From Flavobacteriaceae bacterium GSB9 (GTDB lineage Bacteria; Bacteroidota; Bacteroidia; Flavobacteriales; Flavobacteriaceae): a DNA stretch of 64,000 nucleotides. Numbering within the stretch: the stretch's first letter is position 1; each line of letters starts with the position of its first letter. The translations under genes were made by a program, and so were the position numbers. Below, piece by piece: positions 35,633 to 44,772 of the stretch. The notes below the pieces were generated by a model. It saw only the letters and a program-made list of their open reading frames with translations, was not told the DNA's origin and did not search any database. Location: assembly GCA_022749295.1 (NCBI GenBank), contig CP062007.1:1116001-1180000 (forward strand), written 5' to 3'.

Positions 35633-36709
35633 ATGACAAATAGATACAACAGACATATTATTTTATCGGAAATTGGTGAAGCGGGCCAAAATAAAATTTC
35701 AAACGCCAAAGTTTTAGTCGTTGGTGCTGGCGGTTTGGGCTGTCCTATCTTACAGTATTTAGCAGCAGCGGGTGTTGGTACTTTGGGCATTATTGATTTC
35801 GATGTGGTTGAAACATCGAATTTACAACGTCAAATTTTGTTCGGCAACGCCACTTTAGGTCAGAATAAAGCCTTGGCAGCCAAGCAACGTTTGGAAGATT
35901 TAAATCCTGAAATTTCCATTACTGCTTACGCGGAACAATTAACCTACCAAAATGCTGTCGGTTTGTTTAAAAATTACGATATTATAGTAGATGGCTCCGA
36001 TAATTTCGAAACCCGATATTTAGTGAACGATGCCTGCGTTATCACCAACAAGCCATTGGTATTTGGTGCGATATTTAAGTTTGAAGGTCAGCTTTCGGTG
36101 TTTAATTATAGTAATGGGCCGAGCTATCGTTGTTTGTTCCCCAGCGCACCAAAAAAAGGTAGCGTACCCAACTGTTCTGAAATTGGTGTTTTAGGTGTCC
36201 TTCCCGGTATTATTGGAAGCATGCAAGCCAACGAAGCCCTGAAAATTATTTTAGGAATAGGTCATCCGCTTTCCGGAAAACTACTTTGCTACAATGCGTT
36301 GACAGCACAATCACATGTTTTGAAAATCAGTAAGTCGGAAAATGAAATTTCAAAAGTTTTAAATGAAAAGGACCATTTCAGCCAAAAGCGAATGGAAGAA
36401 AATTGTGCCATCCCAAATGTTGAATTTTCAATTCAGAATATTTTAGAAAAAAACAACATTCAGGTTATTGACGTCCGAGAACCGCATGAACTTCCAAAAG
36501 TCGCAAAGTTAGAAGTGACCAACATTCCGTTAAGCGAATTAGAGCACAGCCTTGAAAAATTAGATTTAAACAAAGAAAAGTTTATTTTTTGCCAATCGGG
36601 CATTCGCAGTAAAAAAGCGGTTTCGATGCTAAAAACTTTGGAAATAGACCATTGTTTCAGCATAAAAGAAGGCGCACCAGAAATCAATAATTATTTAAAA
36701 ACACAGTAA
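35633..36709 (+). CDS. moeB: MoeB/ThiF-type adenylyltransferase with C-terminal rhodanese domain
   Basis: 358 residues. The E1-like domain has GAGGLGCPILQYLAAAGVG near 30, DFDVVETSNLQRQ and the PNCSEIGVLGVLPGIIGSMQANEAL segment. A rhodanese domain (about 270-358) contains the active cysteine in IFCQSGIRSKKA. It adenylylates the MoaD C-terminus and, through the rhodanese half, can supply sulfur. The bacterial fused form resembles eukaryotic MOCS3. It starts 126 bases after moaD, across the REP-like element. Confidence 0.9.
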   Translation: MTNRYNRHIILSEIGEAGQNKISNAKVLVVGAGGLGCPILQYLAAAGVGTLGIIDFDVVETSNLQRQILFGNATLGQNKALAAKQRLEDLNPEISITAYAEQLTYQNAVGLFKNYDIIVDGSDNFETRYLVNDACVITNKPLVFGAIFKFEGQLSVFNYSNGPSYRCLFPSAPKKGSVPNCSEIGVLGVLPGIIGSMQANEALKIILGIGHPLSGKLLCYNALTAQSHVLKISKSENEISKVLNEKDHFSQKRMEENCAIPNVEFSIQNILEKNNIQVIDVREPHELPKVAKLEVTNIPLSELEHSLEKLDLNKEKFIFCQSGIRSKKAVSMLKTLEIDHCFSIKEGAPEINNYLKTQ

Positions 36710-36722
36710 AAAACCACGACAA

Positions 36723-37166
36723 ATGTCAGATAAAAAACCAAAAAACGTATTTAAAGAAGGCGCTATTTCTTCAACATTTATTGGAGAATCCATTGCCAAA
36801 CACCAAACCAAAACCAGTATTGGTGCCCACAACATATTTTTAGGCCAGGTTCGTGCTGATGATATTGACGGCAAAACCGTTTCCGCTATAGAATATACAG
36901 CTTATGAAGACATGGCCAATAAGAAATTCCACGAAATCAGAGAAGCTGCTTTCGATAAATTCGATATGACATGCATGCACATATACCATAGTTTAGGTAC
37001 GGTAAAAGCTGGAGAAATTTGCCTGTTTGTTTTTGTGTCGTCACCACGTCGCAAAGTCGTTTTTAATGCTTTGGAATATATAGTAGAGGAAATTAAAGCA
37101 CACGTTCCCGTTTTTGGCAAGGAAATTTTTGAGGATGAAACACATCAATGGAAGAAAAACACATAA
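36723..37166 (+). CDS. moaE: MoaE, molybdopterin synthase large subunit
   Basis: 147 residues with IGAHNIFLGQVRADDIDGKTVSAIEYTAYEDMA, YHSLGTVKAGEICLFVFVSSPRRK and KAHVPVFGKEIFED, the last holding the conserved catalytic Lys region. With MoaD it converts cyclic pyranopterin to molybdopterin. Confidence 0.93.
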   Translation: MSDKKPKNVFKEGAISSTFIGESIAKHQTKTSIGAHNIFLGQVRADDIDGKTVSAIEYTAYEDMANKKFHEIREAAFDKFDMTCMHIYHSLGTVKAGEICLFVFVSSPRRKVVFNALEYIVEEIKAHVPVFGKEIFEDETHQWKKNT

Positions 37167-37214
37167 GTTTTTTTGTTTAATCGAGGAATTGTTTAATAGT
37201 TGAACTGAAAGCAA

Positions 37215-37580
37215 ATGGCATATAAATTTTCATTTGAAAAATTGAATGTTTGGATAGATTCTAAAGAGTTTATAAAGCAAATATACCTTATTACGAAAAC
37301 CTTTCCTGACGAAGAAAAATTTGGCCTAATCAACCAACTAAGACGTGCTTCAGTTTCCATTGCTTCGAATTTAGCAGAGGGTACCTCCAGAAATACAAAC
37401 AAGGACAAAGCACATTTTACAACCTTAGCATTTAGTTCCTTAATGGAAGTATTAAACCAAATAATCATCTCAAAAGACCTAGGCTTTATAAAGGAAAGTG
37501 TTTATCAAGAATTAAGAAGTGAAATTGAAAAAATTTCCAATAAGCTAAATGCTTTACGAAAATCTCAGTTAAACAATTAA
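37215..37580 (+). CDS. Four-helix-bundle protein (S23/IVP family)
   Basis: 121 residues of the 23S rRNA intervening-sequence/S23 family: FEKLNVWIDSKEFIKQIY, FGLINQLRRASVSIASNLAEGTSR and LMEVLNQI. The fold is a four-helix bundle that forms pentamers in solved members. The function is unknown. It sits inside the molybdopterin operon between moaE and moaCB in the same orientation, which is an odd place for it. Insertion into the operon is likely. Confidence 0.85.
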   Translation: MAYKFSFEKLNVWIDSKEFIKQIYLITKTFPDEEKFGLINQLRRASVSIASNLAEGTSRNTNKDKAHFTTLAFSSLMEVLNQIIISKDLGFIKESVYQELRSEIEKISNKLNALRKSQLNN

Positions 37581-37604
37581 ACGATTCATCAAATCCACAC
37601 AATT

Positions 37605-38516
37605 ATGGTAGATATTACACATAAAAACACAACATTACGAATTGCCTTAGCGCAAGCAGTCATCAAGGTGAGCAAACCCGAAACCATCGAGGCGATACAG
37701 AATGACACCGTACCCAAAGGCAATGTTTTTGCCATGAGCAAAGCCGCTGGACTTTTGGGTGTAAAGCGCACTCCTGATATTTTGCCCGACTGCCACCCCT
37801 TACCTATCGAATTTACGGGTGTGGAATATGAAATAAATGGTTTGGAAATTGCCGTGCTATTCACAGTAAAAACGATTTACAAAACAGGCGTTGAAGTTGA
37901 AGCTATGCACGGCGCCAGTGTTGTCGCACTGAATATGTATGATATGCTGAAACCCATCGACAAAGGCATTGAAATACACAGCATAAAATTACTCAACAAA
38001 AAAGGTGGCAAGTCTGATTTTAAAGACAGTTTTAGAAAAGATTTAACTGCTGCCGTTGTAGTTTGCAGCGACACCATTTCTGCGGGCCACAAAGAAGACA
38101 AGGCTGGGAAAGCCATTATAAAAAAATTGGAAGAATGCGATGTGAAAGCTTTAGAATACGTTATTATTCCTGATGAAAAAGACGTCATTACCCAAAAAGC
38201 AAAAGCTTATAAAGAACAGGGTGTCGATATGGTAATTTATACGGGCGGAACTGGGCTTTCTGTTCGGGATGTTACGCCAGAAGCCTTATTGCCACTTTTA
38301 GACAGACGCGTTCCTGGCATTGAGGAAGCTATAAGAAACTACGGCCAACAACGCATACCCTACTCGATGCTGTCGCGTAGCATTGCCGGCACCATGGGCA
38401 ACACACTGGTTTTAGCTCTACCGGGTTCAACCAACGGAGCCAAAGAGTCAATGGATGCCATTTTTCCATCGGTTTTGCATCTATTTAGGATTTTAAAGGG
38501 TGCAAGACATGATTAG
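37605..38516 (+). CDS. MoaC-MoaB bifunctional fusion
   Basis: 303 residues. Residues 1-145 are MoaC (cyclic pyranopterin monophosphate synthase): MVDITHKNTTLRIALA, the KGNVFAMSKAAGLLGVKRTPDILPDCHPL signature and EVEAMHGASVVALNMYDM. Residues 150-303 are MoaB/MogA-like (AAVVVCSDTISAGHKEDKAG, IYTGGTGLSVRDVTPEA, LALPGSTNGAKESM), which adenylylates molybdopterin before molybdate insertion. The fusion is known in Bacteroidota. It ends inside a short tandem repeat ahead of moaA. Confidence 0.93.
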   Translation: MVDITHKNTTLRIALAQAVIKVSKPETIEAIQNDTVPKGNVFAMSKAAGLLGVKRTPDILPDCHPLPIEFTGVEYEINGLEIAVLFTVKTIYKTGVEVEAMHGASVVALNMYDMLKPIDKGIEIHSIKLLNKKGGKSDFKDSFRKDLTAAVVVCSDTISAGHKEDKAGKAIIKKLEECDVKALEYVIIPDEKDVITQKAKAYKEQGVDMVIYTGGTGLSVRDVTPEALLPLLDRRVPGIEEAIRNYGQQRIPYSMLSRSIAGTMGNTLVLALPGSTNGAKESMDAIFPSVLHLFRILKGARHD

Positions 38517-38544
38517 TTGTTAGTTGTTAGTTGTTAGTTGTTAG
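38513..38544 (+). repeat. TTAGTTG tandem repeat between moaCB and moaA
   Basis: Four full copies of the seven-base unit plus TTAG. The moaCB stop TAG is in the first unit. It lies 12 bases before the moaA start, so copy-number change could alter the moaA leader. Confidence 0.9.
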
Positions 38545-38555
38545 AACGAAAATAA

Positions 38556-39563
38556 ATGAAGAAGGATTTAAAAATATTAGAAGATAAATTTGGCAGGGAG
38601 CACACCTATTTGCGTATTTCGCTTACCGAACGTTGCAACCTGCGATGCACCTATTGCATGCCCGAGGAAGGCATTCCGTTGTCACCAAAAAGTCACTTAA
38701 TGACTTACGAGGAAATTTACGATATCGCCAAAACCTTTGTAAAACACGGTGTTAATAAAATTAGATTGACAGGCGGAGAACCCTTGGTTAGAAAAGACCT
38801 TCCCGTTATTTTAGAAAAATTGGCCACCCTTCCCGTGGAGCTTTCCATAACTTCGAATGCGGTGATTATCGATAAATTTATTGATGTTTTAAAAACGACC
38901 GGTGTCAATAAAATTAACGTTAGCCTAGATTCGCTCGATATAAATAAATTTAAACACATTACCCGCCGCAACGATTTTAAAAAAGTTTATGACAATATTT
39001 TACTATTGGTAAAAGAAGGCTTTACTGTTAAAGTGAATGCCGTTTTAATGAAAAGCTTCAACGATAATGAAATTATCAATTTTATAAAATTCACTAAAGA
39101 TTTACCCGTTTCGGTTCGCTTTATTGAATTTATGCCTTTTGATGGCAATAAATGGGATATGAGCAAAATGGTGAGCTATGCTGAAGTTATGAAGCATGTG
39201 AACAGTGCATTCTCTAAAAACGATATTGTCCGATTGCAAGACGCTCCAAACGACACATCAAAAAACTATAAAATAAAAGGTTATAAGGGCAGTTTTGCAG
39301 TTATCAGCTCCGTTACCAATCCGTTTTGCGATTCCTGCAACAGACTGCGTTTAACGGCCAACGGACAATTAAAAAACTGTTTGTTTTCTTCTTCAGAATC
39401 TGATTTATTGACATCTTTCAGAACAGGAAAACCCATTGAGCCCATCATTAAAAAAGCGGTTCTAGCTAAATTAAAAATGCGTGGGGGCATGGATACACTT
39501 AAGAAATTAAAAGAACCCAAGCGTCATAACAACAACCGTAGCATGATTGCTATTGGAGGCTAA
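38556..39563 (+). CDS. moaA: GTP 3',8-cyclase MoaA
   Basis: 335 residues. Radical-SAM motif RCNLRCTYCMP near 27-37 and the second 4Fe-4S site NPFCDSCNRLRLTANGQLKNC toward the C-terminus, plus LTGGEPLVRKDL. It forms the cyclase product that MoaC processes. The tail ends SMIAIGG, the conserved Gly-Gly. It is the last gene of the operon and converges on the rubredoxin fusion gene, whose end is one base away. Confidence 0.95.
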   Translation: MKKDLKILEDKFGREHTYLRISLTERCNLRCTYCMPEEGIPLSPKSHLMTYEEIYDIAKTFVKHGVNKIRLTGGEPLVRKDLPVILEKLATLPVELSITSNAVIIDKFIDVLKTTGVNKINVSLDSLDINKFKHITRRNDFKKVYDNILLLVKEGFTVKVNAVLMKSFNDNEIINFIKFTKDLPVSVRFIEFMPFDGNKWDMSKMVSYAEVMKHVNSAFSKNDIVRLQDAPNDTSKNYKIKGYKGSFAVISSVTNPFCDSCNRLRLTANGQLKNCLFSSSESDLLTSFRTGKPIEPIIKKAVLAKLKMRGGMDTLKKLKEPKRHNNNRSMIAIGG

Positions 39564-41000
39564 CTAAACCTGTTTATTCAATACTTTTTTTTCAAAACTA
39601 CTTTTGGGCGCTTCGCATAGCGAACATTCGTATGTTGCAGGTAAATCTTCAAAAGGCGTGTTAGGTTCTATGCCTTGAGTAACATCGCCATAAGCCTTGT
39701 TATAAACCGTCAAACATTCTGAGCATTGGTGCACTTCTTCTTCAACAATTTCCTTTAGTGGTTTTGAAATTTCCTCTTCAGTACGTTCATTTCCTAATTG
39801 CTCAAAATACAACTGACTTAATTCCATTAACAAACCAGGCAACTCTACCTTATCGACATCCTGAACATGTAAAATATATTTACGGGTATTAGGGTCGAAA
39901 TTTTTGGCATACAAGAGGTTATAAGTATCTCGTATTTTAAAATCGCCAATAGCTTCTGGTTTCTTATTTTTTTCGATAACAATTGATGTAAAATTATAGG
40001 TATCGCTATCAAAACTGGTTATTCCAAAGGTTAGACCGTAAGTACTAATATCATTTTGGTCGAAATTAGTCACTAAGTATTTTTTCAAGTTAAGCGCCTC
40101 TTTGTCGTTCACTGGTAAATGCCAATTCATTTCTAACATAGAATGGCGCACATTGATGCCGAATTTCCCCAAAAACTTTTCCCATTGCAGCTTCGATTTT
40201 AGAGGAATCCCCTTAACAATAAAAGATTTCCAGGGTGTAATGGATATTTTACCAATTTTACTATCTGAACACAAATCGCACATAGCTTTCAAGAACTTTA
40301 AATCATAACGGTTGTTCCGCCAATAAAGCCCAAGCCAATACCTATCGGTTCCAATTCGGTTCATCCCTTCGTAATAAGGAAATGGGTAAAACGGCACATC
40401 TAAAGGTTTATCTACCGTACGGTTGTTGGTGTCAACAGCATCACTAACCAGTTCAAAGAGGGTTTCAATATTTTCTGGTTCTTCTTGCAAAACATCCTCA
40501 ATGGCATGTTCTATTTTGTCCATATCCCAACTGTAAACCAATGCTGGGTACATTACTGTTTTTTTCCACTCAGGTAGCCTAACGTAAAGGTACCAATAGT
40601 CTTCGTGCTCCGAAGCTATAAAATTTACATTTCCTGTAAACAAAGGTACCAAACGCTGCTTGGGATCTGTAACATTAATACGTAATTTAGGTTTGTGCTT
40701 AAACTGCTCGATAACGTACAAATACCTGTCACTGGTAAGCCATGATGTACTGGGTAAAATCTCAGCAGACACATATGACGATGCAATGTTTTCTACACCA
40801 TCTCGTTTGGGTTTTACAAATTTTATTTTGTCGAACTCATCAAACTTACTTTCATCAATTTTTTCCGGGAAAATAATATCTTGGCGAGACCCAAAAGATA
40901 TGGCATCTAAACCAAGTGCCTCTGCCGCTTCACAAATATATTTAAGCTCGCCCGGTGAAAGCACACCGCCGTTTATTCTTAATCTGTATGGTTCTTCCAT
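39564..41000 (-). CDS. Nitrite/sulfite-reductase-like protein with C-terminal rubredoxin
   Basis: 478 residues. The start (RINGGVLSPGELKYICEAAEALGLDAISFGSRQDIIFP) and IVKGIPLKSK segments belong to the ferredoxin-like half of nitrite/sulfite reductases. The four-cysteine set that holds 4Fe-4S and sirohaem (C-x5-C...C-x3-C) is not present; only CDLCSDS is seen. The C-terminus is a rubredoxin: CSECLTVYN and YECSLCEAPKS. Its start overlaps the stop of the NasA fusion by one base (TAATG). A role as electron carrier or assembly partner to the NasA fusion is inferred, not enzymatic nitrite reduction. Confidence 0.8.
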   Translation of the reverse strand: MEEPYRLRINGGVLSPGELKYICEAAEALGLDAISFGSRQDIIFPEKIDESKFDEFDKIKFVKPKRDGVENIASSYVSAEILPSTSWLTSDRYLYVIEQFKHKPKLRINVTDPKQRLVPLFTGNVNFIASEHEDYWYLYVRLPEWKKTVMYPALVYSWDMDKIEHAIEDVLQEEPENIETLFELVSDAVDTNNRTVDKPLDVPFYPFPYYEGMNRIGTDRYWLGLYWRNNRYDLKFLKAMCDLCSDSKIGKISITPWKSFIVKGIPLKSKLQWEKFLGKFGINVRHSMLEMNWHLPVNDKEALNLKKYLVTNFDQNDISTYGLTFGITSFDSDTYNFTSIVIEKNKKPEAIGDFKIRDTYNLLYAKNFDPNTRKYILHVQDVDKVELPGLLMELSQLYFEQLGNERTEEEISKPLKEIVEEEVHQCSECLTVYNKAYGDVTQGIEPNTPFEDLPATYECSLCEAPKSSFEKKVLNKQV

Positions 41001-44000
41001 TATGCTAATACTTTTGAATTATGAAGGATTTCCCTAACCTCTGTTTTACAACTTCCACAGCCTAATCCGGCGCCCGTTTTATTACACAACTCTGTAAAAT
41101 CGGTACAGCCCTTTGCTATGGCTTCTTCAATATTTCCGGCCCCGACTTGGCTACACGAACATACCAATTTACCTATTACGGGTTCGTTATTTGAAGCGCC
41201 CCTCAATAAGGTGTTTCGCTTTTCGGCCATTTCAATTTTACTCTCTATCATGGTTTTAAATTCGGCAAACTCGTTTTTATCGCCCATTAAAACCGCTCCA
41301 ACCAATAAGTCGTCTTTTACGATGCACTTCTTATAATAGCGCTTTTTAATATCGGTAAATATGATTTCTTCATAACTATCGTCATTCTCAGGAACATTTA
41401 TTTCACCAATGCTACATAGATTTAAATCATTGAATTTTAAAATGTTCATCAATACTGAACCATTATACGAGCAACTGATGTCGCCTGCAATAAAGTTAGC
41501 TAAGATATTGGCCTGTTCTTCGGCAGCCGATGTAATGCCGAACAATTGATTATTAAATTCAGCGATTTCACCTATGGCAAAAATATTGGGGTGCGACGAT
41601 TGCAAATGTTGGTTAACCTTAACGCCCCTACTACAAACAATACCATTTTCTCTGGCTATTTCAACATTTGGAATGGTTCCAATAGCATAAACAATAGCAT
41701 TAGCGGTTATAAACTTTCCACTCTTTAAGGTGATATTTAATTCGCCAGTATCCTCATCGTCAAAAACCGTACTCACCTCATTATCGAAGTAAATTTGGAT
41801 ACCGCGTTCTTGAACATCCAAGGCCAATAATTTACTAGAAACCTTGTCTAACTGCCGCTCCATTAAACGCGAACCACGCTGCACAATCGTTATCTTAACG
41901 TTTTTATGTTTCATGGCCGCTGCCAACTCTAGCCCGAGTAAACCACCTCCAACAATAACTACATGTTGCTCTTCGGGCGGTAATCCGGTAGCATCTAAAT
42001 ATGCTTTAAATTCATCAGCATCTCGTTTGTTTCGCATCGTGAAACGCCCCGGTAAATCAATCTGAACGTCTTTTGGGATAAAAGCCCGACTTCCCGTAGC
42101 AAGAATCAGTTTATCGAAACTATGAGATTTGTTGTTACTATCGGTAACGCTTTTGCTCTGCTTATCTATCTCGGTAATGTAAGTTTCTGGATGACAATGG
42201 ATATTAAGCTTGGCCAACTCCATTTGTTTAATCTTCAACAACTGCTCCCAACTTAATTCTTCTGTTACATACTCGGGCAACAATACGCGGTTATAAAACA
42301 AATTGGGTTCTTTTGAAAACACATGTATTTCATCGGTTTCATTATACTCCCTATAGTTCTGAACAAATCTAAAAGCCGCCGCGCCAGCTCCAGCAATGAT
42401 TATTTTTTCTGCCTCTTTTTTATATTTTGAAACCGAAACCCGTGTAAACTTAAAATCTGGTTCTTTTGAAGTTGGGTCTACATGCGTATTGGTTAAATTG
42501 TTAGCCCTATTTAAATCGCTTTGAAGCTGTTTGCCCCAATGCATGGGCAAAAACACCACGCCCTTTTTAATATCGTCGGTGACTTTTGCACGTACTCTAA
42601 CTATACCATTTTCACTTTTTATTTCGGTAATATCGCCGTCTTTTATCTTGTTCAAATACGCATCAACAGGGTTGATTTCGAGAACAGGCGTAGGGTAATG
42701 TGTTTTTAGCCGTGATACTTTACCTGTTTTGGTCATGGTATGCCATTGGTCGCGAATTCTTCCGGTTGTCAATACCAAAGGAAAATCATCATTAGGCTGT
42801 ACTGATGTATTTTTTATATGGCTAGGTAAATTGAACTGTGCTTTTTTTGACGGCGTATAAAACTGTTTATCTTCAAAAAGCCTCGGCGTTCCTTTGTGTC
42901 TATATTCCGGTACTGGCCATTGGAACGTTCCTTCGGTTTTTAACCGTTCATAATTCAAAAAAGAAACATCAATGTTTGTTCCCTTTGTCATCGAGGCATA
43001 CTCATCATATATTTCTTCCGAACTGTTATAGTTGAACCCCCTAAAGCCCATTCTACGAGCGAAATCGCAGAATATTTCAACATCCGGTCTTGCCTCTCCC
43101 GGTGCGTTTATTTCTTTGGGTAAATATGAAATTCTACGTTCCGAATTCGTCATAGTACCTTCTTTTTCCAACCATGCAGCAGCCGGTAAAACCAAGTCGG
43201 CATGAACGACCGTATCCGATTTATGGGAAATATCCTGAACTACGACAAACTTGGCGTTTTTCATGGCCTGTTCAATACGGTGTGAATTTGGCATGCTTAC
43301 CAATGGGTTGGTACAAGCTATCCAAACAGCTTTCATTTTACCGCTTTCAAGTGCATCGAACATTTCGGTTGCTGTCAATCCTGGCTTTGGGTTAATTTTA
43401 TCAACCCCCCAAAACTGAGCAACTTCGCGACGGTGCTCTTCATTCATCAAATCTTTATGTACCGCTAAAAGATTCGCCATCCCTCCTACTTCACGACCGC
43501 CCATGGCATTGGGCTGCCCGGTCAATGAAAACGGCCCCGAACCTGGTTTTCCAATTTTCCCAGTAATCAACGAAAGGTTGAGCAACGACACATTTTTATC
43601 GGTACCCACAACACTCTGGTTAAGTCCCATGGCCCACATACTGATAAACCCTTTTGAAAGCCCTATAATATCCGCCGCCTTTCTAATATCCTTTTCAGGA
43701 ACACCACATAATTTTGAGGCTTGCTTTAAAGAAGTTTTAAAAATCAACTCTTTGTAATTGTCAAAGCCCTCAGTATGTTTATTTATAAAATCTTCATCAA
43801 TCAAACCACGCTTATACAAGCATCTTCCTATGGCATTGTAAAGTATAACATCAGTTCCTGGAAGTAATTGCAAGTGTAAATCTGCAAAGTTCGCCGAATC
43901 TGTTTTACGGGGATCTACCACAATAATTTTCACATCGGGATTTTCCTCTTTGCGCTTTTCTATTCTTCTGAATAAAATAGGGTGACACCATGCGGGGTTT

Positions 44001-44521
44001 GCTCCAGTTATCAAAAAACAATCGGCCAATTCAATATCTTCGTATGAAATAGGCACACTATCTTCCCCAAATGTTTTCTTGTAACCTACAACGGCCGAAC
44101 TCATACATAAGCGCGAGTTGGTATCGATATTATTAGTGCCCAAAAACCCTTTAGTAAGTTTATTAGCTATATAATATTCTTCGGTTAAACTCTGTCCAGA
44201 TACATAAAAACCTACGCTATCAGGACCATGTTTTTTTATAATGGATTTAAAAACACTTGCCGCTCTATCTAAGGCATCGTCCCAGCTCACACGCTCACGC
44301 GGGTGCGAACGACTCCAACGCATTTCGGGATATAAAATCCTATCGGAAACGTCATTGGCCACATAATGCAGGTTCATGCCTTTTGAGCATAGCATGCCCT
44401 TGTTTACAGGGTGGTCTTTGTCGCCTTCAACAAAAATTTTGTCATTATTGTCTTTTTTAACCACAATACCACAACCTACACCACAATAAGAACATGTTGT
44501 TTTTACTTCGTTTTTTACCAT
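41000..44521 (-). CDS. NasA nitrate reductase fused to a flavoprotein and BFD domain
   Basis: 1173 residues. Residues 1-680: molybdopterin oxidoreductase with Cys10, Cys13, Cys17 and Cys45 for 4Fe-4S and Mo-ligand Cys139 in SRLCMSSAVV, and a C-terminal MGD domain. About 690-1090: FAD/NAD-dependent reductase (IIAGAGAAAFRFVQNY, ILATGSRAF, VIVGGGLLGLELAAAM), NasB-like. From 1115: BFD-type 2Fe-2S domain (CSCSQVGAGNIEEA, CNKTGAGLGCGSCKTEV). The whole is a self-contained NAD(P)H-dependent assimilatory nitrate reductase. It is cytoplasmic (no signal). An AAGTA palindrome lies 91 bases before the start. Confidence 0.92.
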   Translation of the reverse strand: MVKNEVKTTCSYCGVGCGIVVKKDNNDKIFVEGDKDHPVNKGMLCSKGMNLHYVANDVSDRILYPEMRWSRSHPRERVSWDDALDRAASVFKSIIKKHGPDSVGFYVSGQSLTEEYYIANKLTKGFLGTNNIDTNSRLCMSSAVVGYKKTFGEDSVPISYEDIELADCFLITGANPAWCHPILFRRIEKRKEENPDVKIIVVDPRKTDSANFADLHLQLLPGTDVILYNAIGRCLYKRGLIDEDFINKHTEGFDNYKELIFKTSLKQASKLCGVPEKDIRKAADIIGLSKGFISMWAMGLNQSVVGTDKNVSLLNLSLITGKIGKPGSGPFSLTGQPNAMGGREVGGMANLLAVHKDLMNEEHRREVAQFWGVDKINPKPGLTATEMFDALESGKMKAVWIACTNPLVSMPNSHRIEQAMKNAKFVVVQDISHKSDTVVHADLVLPAAAWLEKEGTMTNSERRISYLPKEINAPGEARPDVEIFCDFARRMGFRGFNYNSSEEIYDEYASMTKGTNIDVSFLNYERLKTEGTFQWPVPEYRHKGTPRLFEDKQFYTPSKKAQFNLPSHIKNTSVQPNDDFPLVLTTGRIRDQWHTMTKTGKVSRLKTHYPTPVLEINPVDAYLNKIKDGDITEIKSENGIVRVRAKVTDDIKKGVVFLPMHWGKQLQSDLNRANNLTNTHVDPTSKEPDFKFTRVSVSKYKKEAEKIIIAGAGAAAFRFVQNYREYNETDEIHVFSKEPNLFYNRVLLPEYVTEELSWEQLLKIKQMELAKLNIHCHPETYITEIDKQSKSVTDSNNKSHSFDKLILATGSRAFIPKDVQIDLPGRFTMRNKRDADEFKAYLDATGLPPEEQHVVIVGGGLLGLELAAAMKHKNVKITIVQRGSRLMERQLDKVSSKLLALDVQERGIQIYFDNEVSTVFDDEDTGELNITLKSGKFITANAIVYAIGTIPNVEIARENGIVCSRGVKVNQHLQSSHPNIFAIGEIAEFNNQLFGITSAAEEQANILANFIAGDISCSYNGSVLMNILKFNDLNLCSIGEINVPENDDSYEEIIFTDIKKRYYKKCIVKDDLLVGAVLMGDKNEFAEFKTMIESKIEMAEKRNTLLRGASNNEPVIGKLVCSCSQVGAGNIEEAIAKGCTDFTELCNKTGAGLGCGSCKTEVREILHNSKVLA

Positions 44522-44612
44522 TTAGACAAACATTTTAAATAAAAAGATTCTTTAACTAACATTAAAAAATCAATAATTGTATTAACGTCCCCATTTTCTT
44601 TATTGTAAAATT

Positions 44613-44626
44613 AAGTATTTATACTT
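44613..44626 (-). promoter_or_regulatory. AAGTATTTATACTT site ahead of the NasA fusion
   Basis: AAGTA-TTTA-TACTT, extended to TTAAGTA...TACTTAA. The other bases of the 250-base gap, which ends at the transporter gene, show nothing else. Confidence 0.6.
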
Positions 44627-44772
44627 AATTTTTATACATATAAATAAGCAACCATTGAAAAATACAGTATTAATAATTACACATGAATGATTTTATCGAT
44701 TTACCAAAAAAAAGCGAAATATTCATTTCGTTTTTTATCACAAAATTCATTTTTTACGACATAAACCACTTT

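Noticed and set aside
38513-38544. Repeat cluster considered as a CRISPR remnant
   Set aside because: The units are seven bases, contiguous and without spacers; no cas gene is nearby.
39564-41000. Functional ferredoxin-nitrite reductase (NirA)
   Set aside because: The sirohaem and 4Fe-4S cysteine ligands are missing, so it was described as reductase-like only.
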